Assembly: GCA_043762265.1 (NCBI GenBank)
Contig: JAYUMV010000294.1
Coordinates: 1 to 12,912 of the forward strand
Direction of reading: 5' to 3'
Length of the DNA stretch: 12,912 bases
Origin: JANXLO01 sp043762265
GTDB lineage: Bacteria > Armatimonadota > Chthonomonadetes > Chthonomonadales > Chthonomonadaceae
The notes below the pieces were generated by a model. That model was not told the DNA's origin. It did not search any database and saw only the letters and a program-made list of their open reading frames with translations. How positions within the stretch are numbered: position 1 is the stretch's first letter; each line of letters starts with the position of its first letter. Both the position numbers and the translations under genes were made by a program. This document shows, piece after piece, positions 1 through 6,667 of this stretch.

Positions 1-452
1 CCAGGCTGTTGCGGGGCTACAAAAGCACGCCGGGTATCGATGCCGTCGTTGTAGTTGTCGATTCAGATCGGAAGAACTGCCAGGATTTTTTGGCCGAACT
101 GAAAGCTGTGGCCGTAGACAGCGAAGCGCCCGACACGATGTTTCGGATCGCTATAGAGGAGATTGAGGCGTGGTATCTTGGTGATCCTACGACGATTCAG
201 GCAGCGTACCCAAGGGCCAAAAGAGCCCCGCTTGCGAGATATGATCAGGACAGTGTATGCGGCACATGGGAACTGCTTGCTGAAGCCGTCTATCCAGGCG
301 GTCTGAAAGCAGTACAGAAGGTTGGTTGGCCGCTGGCTGGAAACTTGAAACATGAGTGGGCCACGAAGATCGGCGCACATATGGAGACAGAGAGAAATGG
401 CTCCCCCAGCTTTCAGAAGTTCATCTCTGGTCTTCGCAAGCTGACTTCATAA
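1..452 (+). CDS. DUF4276-type TOPRIM-like protein, 3' part (5' truncated by window edge)
   Basis: The reading frame is open to the left edge (codons for R-L precede the TTG at position 9), so the visible part is the C-terminal ~149 residues of a longer protein. A hydrophobic strand followed by D-S-D (codons at 60-68) fits the DxD motif of a TOPRIM fold. Downstream, the stretch with EEIEAWYLGD (codons about 156-185) matches the pattern I know from DUF4276 proteins, which are TOPRIM-like and often encoded beside AAA ATPases as a split version of OLD nucleases. The glutamate of the first TOPRIM motif would lie off the window. The gene ends 21 bp before the UvrD-type helicase on the same strand, so co-transcription is likely. 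Family assignment rests on motif recall; nuclease activity is inference. Confidence 0.7.
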   Translation, partial: RLLRGYKSTPGIDAVVVVVDSDRKNCQDFLAELKAVAVDSEAPDTMFRIAIEEIEAWYLGDPTTIQAAYPRAKRAPLARYDQDSVCGTWELLAEAVYPGGLKAVQKVGWPLAGNLKHEWATKIGAHMETERNGSPSFQKFISGLRKLTS

Positions 453-473
453 TTAGATGGCAGATAACAACCT

Positions 474-2591
474 ATGGATTTTCGCATTGCGGATACTTTT
501 ACGGATAGTCTGGCTCGCCTGACGGGTGAGGAGCAGAAGGCTGTCAAGATGACGGCGTTCGATTTGCAGCTTAATCCTGCCAGTCCCGGCATGAGTTTCC
601 ATAAGCTCGATAAGGCGAAGGATAAGAACTTCTGGTCGGTGCGGGTCGGGAGCGACATTCGGCTGATTGTTCACAAGAGCGAGGCGAGTCTGCTGCTCTG
701 CTATGTCGGACACCACGACAAGGCGTATGACTGGGCGGCGCGGCGCAAACTGGAGACGCATCCCAAAACGGGTGCGGCGCAGTTGGTGGTCATACGGGAG
801 ACGATTCAAGAGATCGTTATCCCGGTGTATGTAGAGACGGAGATCGTCGCGCCGCCGAAACCCGTTGGTGCGAAAAAGCTGCTCTTCGCCCGCGTCTCCG
901 ATGAGGAACTGCTTGGCTTTGGGGTGCCCGCCGAGTGGCTCAACGATGTCAAGGAGGTGACGGAAGACACCCTGCTGGCACTGACCGACCATCTGCCTGC
1001 CGAGGCGGCAGAGGCTCTGCTGGAACTGGCGACCGGCGGCAAGCCGCGCATCCCCCAGCCCGTCGAGACGGCGACCAATCCCTTCGACCATCCCGATGCC
1101 CTGCGCCGGTTCCGGGTGATGACCAATATAGAAGAGTTGCAGCGTGCCCTGGATTTCCCCTGGGAGAAGTGGACCGTCTTCCTGCACCCCGAACAGCAGC
1201 AGTGGGTGGAGCGCGACTATAGCGGCTCTGCCCGTGTCTCCGGCTCCGCAGGCACCGGCAAAACCATCGTGGCGCTGCACCGTGCGGCTCACCTGGCCCG
1301 CGCCTACCCCGACGCTCGCGTACTGCTGACGACCTTCTCCGACACCCTTGCAAACGCGCTGCAAACCAAACTGAAACGCCTGCTTGGCAACGAACCCCGA
1401 CTCGCAGAACGCATTGATGTTTACTCCCTGAACGCCCTGGGGCTTCGGCTCTACAAGACGCACGTCGGACCGGCGACGCTGGCCGCCCCCGAGGCGATAC
1501 GCGCCTTGATTAGAGAGGCTGCGCTGGCCGTCGGCGGCCATAAGTTCGGCCTCTCTTTCCTTGTCACTGAGTGGGAGCAGGTGGTGGACGCATGGCAGTT
1601 GGACACCTGGGAAGCGTATCGGGAGGTTGCGCGGCTCGGCAGAAAGACGCGACTGCCGGAGGCGCAGCGTACGTTATTGTGGTCCATCTTCGAGCGGGTT
1701 CGCGCTGAACTGCAAGTGCGCAAACTCATCACCCACGCAGAACTGTTCAGTGCGCTGGCCGTTTCGCTCTCGAAGAAAACGAACGTGGTGTTCGACTTCG
1801 CAATCGTAGACGAAGCACAGGATCTCAGCATCGCCCACCTTCGATTCTTCGCTGCTCTGGGCGCAAATCGGCCTAACGCTCTCTTTTTCGCAGGCGATCT
1901 CGGCCAACGCATCTTCCAGCAGCCCTGCTCCTGGAAGGCGCTCGGCGTGGACATTCGCGGACGCTCGCGCACCCTGCGCGTCAACTACCGCACGTCCCAT
2001 CAAATTCGAATGCAGGCAGATCGTCTGCTCGGTCCGGTCGTGACCGATGTGGATGGCAACAGCGAAGACCGCAGCGATACGGTTTCGGTATTCAATGGCC
2101 CTCCTCCTGTCGTCCATTCGCTCCCGAACGAAAACCAAGAGGCCCGCACCGTCGGAGACTGGATTGCAGAACGGGCGAAAGCGGGAGTGCTCCCCCATGA
2201 GTTCGGCGTGTTTGTCCGTTCCGCAGCGCAACTGGATCGGGCGCGAGCCGCTGTTCAGCAAACGGGAATGACATTCAAGGTGCTCGATGACCACGTCGAA
2301 ACCGCAAGCGGCCACGTCTCCATCAGCACCATGCATCTCGCCAAAGGTCTGGAGTTCCGCGCCGTGGTCGTCATGGCCTGTGACGACGAGGTTTTGCCCC
2401 TACAGGAGCGTATCGAGTCCGTCGGCGACGATGCAGATCTTCAAGAGGTCTATGAGACTGAGCGCCATCTGCTCTACGTCGCCTGTACGCGGGCGAGAGA
2501 TCATCTGCTCGTCACCAGCGTCTCCCCAGCATCCGAGTTCCTCGACGATATGCGGAGCGTGAGCGCAAACGAGCAGACCAAGTCATTGTAG
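474..2591 (+). CDS. UvrD/Rep-family SF1 helicase with N-terminal RelE/ParE-like domain
   Basis: 705 aa. The helicase motifs are complete and in order: Walker A GSAGTGKT (257-264), motif Ia with LLTTFSDTLANAL (284-296), Walker B IVDEAQD (444-450), motif III AGDLGQRI (473-480), motif IV VNYRTS (503-508), motif V around STMHLAKGLEF (618-628) and motif VI VACTRARD (669-676). This is a UvrD-like ATP-dependent 3'-5' DNA translocase. Residues ~1-90 resemble RelE/ParE toxins: an N-terminal helical part, then strands FWSVRVG (53-59) and IRLIVH (62-67), and a terminal YVGHHDKAY (77-85). Residues ~95-240 form a linker region I do not recognise. The start lacks a good Shine-Dalgarno site; the ATG 21 bp after the preceding stop is chosen because the toxin-like fold begins there, and translational coupling may help. 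Whether the toxin-like domain cuts RNA or only binds a partner is unknown. Confidence 0.9.
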   Translation: MDFRIADTFTDSLARLTGEEQKAVKMTAFDLQLNPASPGMSFHKLDKAKDKNFWSVRVGSDIRLIVHKSEASLLLCYVGHHDKAYDWAARRKLETHPKTGAAQLVVIRETIQEIVIPVYVETEIVAPPKPVGAKKLLFARVSDEELLGFGVPAEWLNDVKEVTEDTLLALTDHLPAEAAEALLELATGGKPRIPQPVETATNPFDHPDALRRFRVMTNIEELQRALDFPWEKWTVFLHPEQQQWVERDYSGSARVSGSAGTGKTIVALHRAAHLARAYPDARVLLTTFSDTLANALQTKLKRLLGNEPRLAERIDVYSLNALGLRLYKTHVGPATLAAPEAIRALIREAALAVGGHKFGLSFLVTEWEQVVDAWQLDTWEAYREVARLGRKTRLPEAQRTLLWSIFERVRAELQVRKLITHAELFSALAVSLSKKTNVVFDFAIVDEAQDLSIAHLRFFAALGANRPNALFFAGDLGQRIFQQPCSWKALGVDIRGRSRTLRVNYRTSHQIRMQADRLLGPVVTDVDGNSEDRSDTVSVFNGPPPVVHSLPNENQEARTVGDWIAERAKAGVLPHEFGVFVRSAAQLDRARAAVQQTGMTFKVLDDHVETASGHVSISTMHLAKGLEFRAVVVMACDDEVLPLQERIESVGDDADLQEVYETERHLLYVACTRARDHLLVTSVSPASEFLDDMRSVSANEQTKSL

Positions 2592-2825
2592 GGCAATCCA
2601 CCGTTGGCTTTGAGCCAAAGAAGCCCCGGCGTGATGAACTTTGAGAAATTGACGTCAACCGTGCAATAGAAAGCAAGATTACTCAGGCACTTCTGTTGCT
2701 TCGTCCGTGAGGACGATCCGCCGAAGGCGCGTAGCGAGGGATAACATCCCTTGATTCCCCGTTCACGCGTTGGTAATGTTCGAATGCCCGGTACCAATTA
2801 TTCAAAGATCATTCCACCTCGGGAG
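2592..2825. other. Non-coding stretch with several small hairpins
   Basis: No convincing gene is seen between the helicase stop and the promoter of the next small gene. Just after the stop lies a perfect 6-bp hairpin, TTGGCT (2604-2609) and AGCCAA (2613-2618), but it has no following T-run, so it is a poor intrinsic terminator. Three more hairpins lie at 2701-2751 and are listed separately. The rest shows nothing recognisable. Confidence 0.5.
2701..2751. repeat. Cluster of three consecutive short hairpins, REP-like
   Basis: Three perfect stems follow each other: TCGTCC/GGACGA (2701-2706, 2711-2716) closed by a GTGA tetraloop, CGCC/GGCG (2719-2722, 2726-2729) with a GAA loop, and AGGGAT/ATCCCT (2737-2742, 2746-2751) with an AAC loop. 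Tightly packed short stems are typical of REP-like interspersed repeats in GC-rich bacteria, and the GAA-loop stem resembles those in the element at 8117-8333. No T-run follows, so it is not a classic terminator. That it is a repeated family is inference; only one copy is visible. Confidence 0.45.
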
Positions 2826-2857
2826 TTGTCACTCTCGCCTGTAGGTCGTAATATAAT
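2826..2857 (+). promoter_or_regulatory. Candidate sigma-70-type promoter for the 63-aa gene
   Basis: A perfect -10 hexamer TATAAT lies at 2852-2857 in a short AT-rich patch within GC-rich DNA. A TTGTCA that could serve as -35 is at 2826-2831, but the spacer is 20 bp, longer than ideal. With the overlapping TAATAT (2849-2854) as -10 the spacer is 17 bp. Initiation would fall around 2860-2865, leaving a leader of ~25 nt that contains the GGAGGT ribosome site. Confidence 0.5.
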
Positions 2858-2887
2858 AGAGAGAAGATGGAACTGGAGGTACGACAC

Positions 2888-3079
2888 ATGGCACATGCAG
2901 AGGTTTATGAAGGCACACCCGATCAACTTGTCAAGCAGTTCAGCAAATTGCCGAAGACCCGGAGATACAAGGTAATGGTTATTTCCGAGGAAGCAGACGC
3001 GAATGAAAAGCAGTCGAAGATGATCACGTTCGGCATATTTCCGCAACTCCGGGCACTCACAGAAGAAGAGTTCAAGTAA
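2888..3079 (+). CDS. Small antitoxin-like protein, 63 aa
   Basis: The start is ATG 2888, set by a strong Shine-Dalgarno GGAGGT at 2875-2880 with 7-nt spacing; an upstream in-frame ATG at 2867 has no such site. The protein begins MAHAEVYEG, has a basic middle with KTRRYKVMV (a probable strand), and ends in FGIFPQLRALTEEEFK. That ending resembles the C-terminal tail of small orphan antitoxin-like proteins that carry a G-x-F...TEEDFK pattern, but it stops abruptly after EEFK where relatives often continue with a few residues. No toxin gene is adjacent on the same strand; the next gene is convergent, 3 bp away. Function unknown; the antitoxin idea is weak inference. Confidence 0.65.
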   Translation: MAHAEVYEGTPDQLVKQFSKLPKTRRYKVMVISEEADANEKQSKMITFGIFPQLRALTEEEFK

Positions 3080-3082
3080 AAC

Positions 3083-3394
3083 TCACGCCCAATCGTCCGT
3101 GTTGTCGCTTCCTGAAGAGGAAGAAAGACGATTGGCCTCTTCCGGAGTGAGGAGGAGGCAGTAGGTCATGTAGAGGAGGTCATACTTGGGGACGGGGTCG
3201 AAGACGGGCCAGAAGAACGCTTCGCGGTCGCGTCCCTCCAGCCCCGCGAACAGCTTCGAGACCACCGTCATGTCGATTTTGTTGCCGTCTCGCAGGACGC
3301 TCGTGACCTGAACCTCCGGGTCACGCTCCTTCCAGCCCTGCCGTACCACCTCTTCCAGGCGTGTTTGCAGGGCGCTCAACTCCTCCGTTTTCAT
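3083..3394 (-). CDS. Uncharacterised 103-aa protein, faintly BolA-like in layout
   Basis: The start ATG (complement of 3392-3394) is preceded by an AAGGAGAG Shine-Dalgarno site (complement of 3401-3408) and a good promoter. Longer in-frame starts upstream would read through that promoter and are rejected. The layout is an amphipathic helix (LQTRLEEVVRQGW, 9-21), a strand pair around VQVTSVLRDG and KIDMTVVS (28-46), then FAGLEGRDREAF (49-60), a hydrophobic helix and a Ser/Asp-rich acidic tail. The order helix-strand-strand-helix, with VVS before F-x-GL, faintly recalls the BolA class II KH fold, but the expected histidine context is missing. I do not assign a function. It faces the 63-aa gene tail to tail. 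Confidence 0.7.
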   Translation of the reverse strand: MKTEELSALQTRLEEVVRQGWKERDPEVQVTSVLRDGNKIDMTVVSKLFAGLEGRDREAFFWPVFDPVPKYDLLYMTYCLLLTPEEANRLSSSSGSDNTDDWA

Positions 3395-3415
3395 TCTGGT
3401 CTCTCCTTTGATCGT

Positions 3416-3444
3416 ATTGTAGCGGCTTTCCTGCGACATTGCAA
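3416..3444 (-). promoter_or_regulatory. Strong candidate promoter for the 103-aa gene
   Basis: On the minus strand a -35 TTGCAA (3439-3444; the hexamer is its own complement) is followed after exactly 17 bp by a -10 TACAAT (complement of 3416-3421). The expected start is near 3409, only ~15 nt before the ATG, so the transcript would have a very short leader that begins at its ribosome site. Confidence 0.6.
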
Positions 3445-3464
3445 GACAATGCAAGCGGTGCGAG

Positions 3465-3473
3465 TGGTATACT
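3465..3473 (+). promoter_or_regulatory. Candidate extended -10 promoter for the oxidoreductase operon
   Basis: TATACT at 3468-3473 is preceded by TG at 3465-3466, giving the TGnTATAnT extended -10 layout that can work without a good -35. No clear -35 is seen at the right distance. It points toward the FAD enzyme gene, divergent from the minus-strand promoter ~25 bp away, with a predicted leader of ~125 nt. Confidence 0.4.
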
Positions 3474-3563
3474 CTCCTACGGCATACCGATAGGGAAAGG
3501 CAAACGGGCAACAGACGGAACCTGTGCAACGCCTCAAGGAACGAGGGCTGTTCTGCCTGCCAA

Positions 3564-3590
3564 AATCCTGTTCATTTTGTTAATCCTGTC
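3564..3590 (+). repeat. Three tandem 9-bp units upstream of the oxidoreductase start
   Basis: The units are AATCCTGTT (3564-3572), CATTTTGTT (3573-3581) and AATCCTGTC (3582-3590). Units 1 and 3 differ at one base; the middle one is more diverged. From memory, runs of the AATCCTGTT type occur as intergenic repeats in many unrelated bacteria. The array ends 5 bp before the GGAG ribosome site of the following gene, so it lies in the mRNA leader. Confidence 0.6.
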
Positions 3591-3604
3591 TGATGGAGTG
3601 TTGT

Positions 3605-4894
3605 ATGGGCGAAGGTAAGAAGGTTGTCGTGGTCGGAGGCGGGCTTTCAGGGCTATGCTGCGCGCGAACGCTGCAACGGGCTGGCGTCGATGCCCACATC
3701 TATGAGGCTAGCGATGGCGTCGGGGGCAGAGTGCGGACCGACATCGTCTCGAACTGTCGGCTTGACCGGGGATTTCAGGTTCTGTTCACCGCCTACCCGG
3801 CGGTACAGCAAGAGCTTGATATGGACGAACTCGGCCTCCAGTATTTCGATGCAGGAGCGGTCGTCTACTGGCGGGGAGAGAGTTACAATCTCGGCGATCC
3901 GATCAAACAGCCCAGCCAACTGCTGGAATCCGCCATCTCTCCCCTCATCACTATTAAGGATAAGCTGCGTGTCCTGCGTCTGCGGAGGGACATGCGCAAA
4001 GTCACTCTGAAGGAGATTTCCGAATATCCGGATATGTCGATGGAAGACTATCTGCGCGAATACGGATTCTCCGACAAGTTTATCAATCGCTTTATTCGCC
4101 CCTTCTTCGCCGGGATCTTCCTGGACTACAGTCTCCACACGAGCGTGCGCGCGTTCGGATTCATGTGGAAGATGCTGGTCGATGGTCGCACCGCCGTTCC
4201 GGAGAAGGGCATGGGAGCTATTCCCCGGCAGATCGCGAAAGACCTGGCGTCCGACAGCGTCCATCTGAACAGTCCGGTCGTGGAACTTTTGCGGACAGAG
4301 GGGCGTGTGACCGGTATACGTCTGGAAGACGGAGAGACTGTGGAGGCCGATGCGGTGGTCGTCGCGACCGACGGCAGCGTCGCAGCCCGCTTGACCGGGC
4401 TTCCCCTCTCCAGTGAGCCGCGCGGCACGACCTGCCTCTACTTCCTGGTCCCGAAGCCGCTGCACACGCACAAGTCGCTGCTGCTCTTTGCCGAGCCGAA
4501 CGCGCATGCCGAAGGTCAGGCGCTCGTCAACAACGCCACGATGATGTCGAACGTCGCGCCCTCGTATGCGGCCAAAGGCAAATGTCTGCTCTCGGTGAGC
4601 GTTCTGGGCGTTTCGAATCTGCCGAATGACGAGTTGGCCCGCCGAGCCAAAGGCGAGATTGCCCCGCATTTCCCGAAAACCAACCCCGACGACTGGGAGT
4701 TGATCCAGGTCTATCGGATTCCGTGGGCGCAGTACCGTCAGCCGACCGGCATCTTTGATCGCCTGCCCGATACCGAGACTCGCACCCCCGGTCTTTTTCT
4801 GGGCGGGGAGATTACTGTCGCCAGTTCTATTAACGGCGCGCTAGTTTCCGGTCAGCGCGCCGCCGCCGCCGTTCTAACCGATCTCGGTCGTTAG
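3605..4894 (+). CDS. FAD-dependent amine oxidase / desaturase-like oxidoreductase
   Basis: 429 aa from ATG 3605, which has GGAG at 3595-3598 with 6-nt spacing; the ATG at 3593 overlaps that site and would add MECC. The N-terminus is a Rossmann dinucleotide fold: KVVVVGGGLSG (6-16), an acidic residue at the second strand end (E34 in HIYEA), then GVGGR (38-42), the GGR motif of the flavin amine oxidase / protoporphyrinogen oxidase / carotenoid desaturase superfamily. The C-terminus (about 396-421) has GLFLGGEI followed by SSINGALVSGQRAA, the second FAD-binding segment. There is no signal peptide, so it is probably cytoplasmic or membrane-associated. The substrate cannot be read from the sequence; carotenoid or porphyrin-type hydrophobic substrates are common for this family. 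It is first in a four-gene run, with a 21-bp gap to the next gene. Confidence 0.88.
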   Translation: MGEGKKVVVVGGGLSGLCCARTLQRAGVDAHIYEASDGVGGRVRTDIVSNCRLDRGFQVLFTAYPAVQQELDMDELGLQYFDAGAVVYWRGESYNLGDPIKQPSQLLESAISPLITIKDKLRVLRLRRDMRKVTLKEISEYPDMSMEDYLREYGFSDKFINRFIRPFFAGIFLDYSLHTSVRAFGFMWKMLVDGRTAVPEKGMGAIPRQIAKDLASDSVHLNSPVVELLRTEGRVTGIRLEDGETVEADAVVVATDGSVAARLTGLPLSSEPRGTTCLYFLVPKPLHTHKSLLLFAEPNAHAEGQALVNNATMMSNVAPSYAAKGKCLLSVSVLGVSNLPNDELARRAKGEIAPHFPKTNPDDWELIQVYRIPWAQYRQPTGIFDRLPDTETRTPGLFLGGEITVASSINGALVSGQRAAAAVLTDLGR

Positions 4895-4915
4895 TCCGCG
4901 TGAGGGATAAACCCT

Positions 4916-6661
4916 TTGATTTTGCACGTTGCCTCTTCAAAACGAAAAGGTCTTCTTTTTTGGGGGTGGCGACTTGTCCAGCTGAACCTGATCGGGATCC
5001 TGTTCCTGGTGGGATGCGGCGGGCGAACCGGTACGCCTCCGCCAGGAGCCCCTGTAGCGGTGGCTCCGGCAATCACCTTTACGGATATTACGGTGAAGGC
5101 GGGCCTGCACTTCCAGCATGTCAACGGCGCGGCCGGGAAGAAGTGGCTGCCGGAGACGATGGGCAGCGGCTGCGCCTTTCTGGACTACGACAACGACGGC
5201 TGGCAGGATATCCTGCTCCTCAATGGCGACACCTGGGAGTCGCACGGCCAGCACGCTCGAATGGCTCTCTATCACAACAACCATAACGGCACTTTCACCG
5301 ACGTGACCCACGAAGTCGGGCTGGATGTGCCGCTATTCGGGATGGGCATCGCCGTAGGAGACTACGACAACGACGGTTACGACGACCTGTTCCTCACGGC
5401 AGTCGGCAAGAGTCGCCTGCTGCACAACGTCTCGAACGGACGGGGCGGGCGCAAATTTGTGGACGTGACCGCCGCAAGCGGGATCGCGGATACGGGATGG
5501 AGCACTTCCGCAGCCTGGCTGGACTACGACCGCGATGGGAAACTGGACCTGTTCGTCTGCCACTATGTGCAGTGGTCGCCACGGACCGACGTTTTTGCCA
5601 GCGTGGACGGTACGCACAAGTCGTATGCCCGCCCGCGCGACTATCTGGGCGAGTCGTGTCGTCTCTACCATAATCTTGGCAACGGCAAGTTTCAGGATGT
5701 TACCCGGCAGGCAGGCATCCTGAACGCCCATAGCAAGGCTTTAGGCGTGGCCGTCTGCGATTACGACGGCGACGCCTGGCCTGATCTCTTCGTGGCCAAC
5801 GATACCGAGCCGAACTTTCTGTTTCACAATCAGGGCGACGGCACGTTCAAAGAGGTCGGAGTCGAGTCGGGAATCGCGCTTTCCGAGCGGGGGATCTCCC
5901 GTGCAGGAATGGGAATCGATGCGGCGGACACACAGCACAACGGCGCGTTCGATGTTCTGATCACCAACTTCGCGGGCGAGCAGTTGACCCTCTATCGGCG
6001 CGACGAATCGGGCCTTTTTCTCGATGTGGCGGCGCGCTCCGGAGTCGGCAACGCCACCCAGACCTATCTGGGGTTTGGAGCCTTTTTTCTCGACTACGAT
6101 CTGGACGGTTGGCCGGATCTCTTCATTACCAACGGCCATATCGACGACGATATAGGCAGAAGGGATGCGGGGGTCACGTATGCCGAGCCAAGCCTGCTGT
6201 TTCACAATACGGGGCAGGGCCATTTCACGGATGCCGGCGCCCAGAGCGGCACGGCCCTCACCACCCCGCGCGTAGGGCGCGGCGCGGCCTGGGGCGATAT
6301 CGACAACGACGGCAGCCCGGATCTCTTGTTGATGTCCAACAACGGCCCGGCGGCCTTACTGCACAACGAGAACCACACAGGCAACGGCTGGATCCGCCTG
6401 CAACTGGTCGGCACGACCAGCAACCGGGATGCCTACGGCGCGCGGGTGCGAGTGACGATAGGGCATGAGACGCAGACGCAGGAGGTGCATAGCGGCTCCT
6501 CCTATCTCTCCGCCAGTGACCGTCGCCTGCTGTTCGGCCTCGGCAAGGCGACGCAGGCCGACCGGGTGGAGATACGCTGGCCGAGCGGCCGCGTCCAGCC
6601 CATCGGTCCGATCCACCGAATGCAGACGGGAGAGACGCTGACCGTGACGGAAGGGAGATAG
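4916..6661 (+). CDS. FG-GAP/VCBS-repeat lipoprotein with C-terminal ASPIC/UnbV domain
   Basis: 581 aa from a TTG start with GAGGG at 4902-4906 upstream. The N-terminus has a basic region (KRK, 9-11), a hydrophobic core and a lipobox LVGC (31-34), so it is probably an exported lipoprotein anchored at C34. Calcium-type D-x-D-x-D-G loops mark beta-propeller blades: DYDNDG (90-95), DYDNDG (149-154), DYDRDG (203-208), DYDGDA (282-287), DYDLDG (393-398) and DIDNDG (461-466), plus a degenerate one near 335-343. Residues ~500-575 (NRDAYGARV, then HSGSSYLSASDRRLLFGLG, then VEIRWPSG) are the ASPIC/UnbV domain (PF07593), the CRTAC1-like architecture. The molecular function of such proteins is mostly unknown. 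The PPTase gene follows after 6 bp. Confidence 0.93.
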   Translation: MILHVASSKRKGLLFWGWRLVQLNLIGILFLVGCGGRTGTPPPGAPVAVAPAITFTDITVKAGLHFQHVNGAAGKKWLPETMGSGCAFLDYDNDGWQDILLLNGDTWESHGQHARMALYHNNHNGTFTDVTHEVGLDVPLFGMGIAVGDYDNDGYDDLFLTAVGKSRLLHNVSNGRGGRKFVDVTAASGIADTGWSTSAAWLDYDRDGKLDLFVCHYVQWSPRTDVFASVDGTHKSYARPRDYLGESCRLYHNLGNGKFQDVTRQAGILNAHSKALGVAVCDYDGDAWPDLFVANDTEPNFLFHNQGDGTFKEVGVESGIALSERGISRAGMGIDAADTQHNGAFDVLITNFAGEQLTLYRRDESGLFLDVAARSGVGNATQTYLGFGAFFLDYDLDGWPDLFITNGHIDDDIGRRDAGVTYAEPSLLFHNTGQGHFTDAGAQSGTALTTPRVGRGAAWGDIDNDGSPDLLLMSNNGPAALLHNENHTGNGWIRLQLVGTTSNRDAYGARVRVTIGHETQTQEVHSGSSYLSASDRRLLFGLGKATQADRVEIRWPSGRVQPIGPIHRMQTGETLTVTEGR

Positions 6662-6667
6662 CGCGAC

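Noticed and set aside
453..1541. Long open frame on the minus strand opposite the helicase
   Set aside because: It is antisense to a gene with complete helicase motifs, has no recognisable domain and is explained by GC-rich codon bias.
2604..2618. Hairpin after the helicase gene as an intrinsic terminator
   Set aside because: The stem is only 6 bp and no T-run follows.
2690..2722. Hammerhead ribozyme-like sequence around CTGTTG and the GTCCGTGAGGAC stem
   Set aside because: The stem II part matches the well-known hammerhead stem, but the conserved core CUGAUGA reads CUGUUGC and the GAAA after stem II reads GATC, so the catalytic core is absent.
2501..2797. 98-codon minus-strand frame over the helicase end and the hairpin region
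   Set aside because: It overlaps the helicase 3' end and reads through the hairpins; the protein looks like translated repeat sequence.
3653..4669. 338-codon open frame antisense to the FAD oxidoreductase
   Set aside because: The sense strand carries clear FAD-binding motifs at both ends; the antisense translation shows none.
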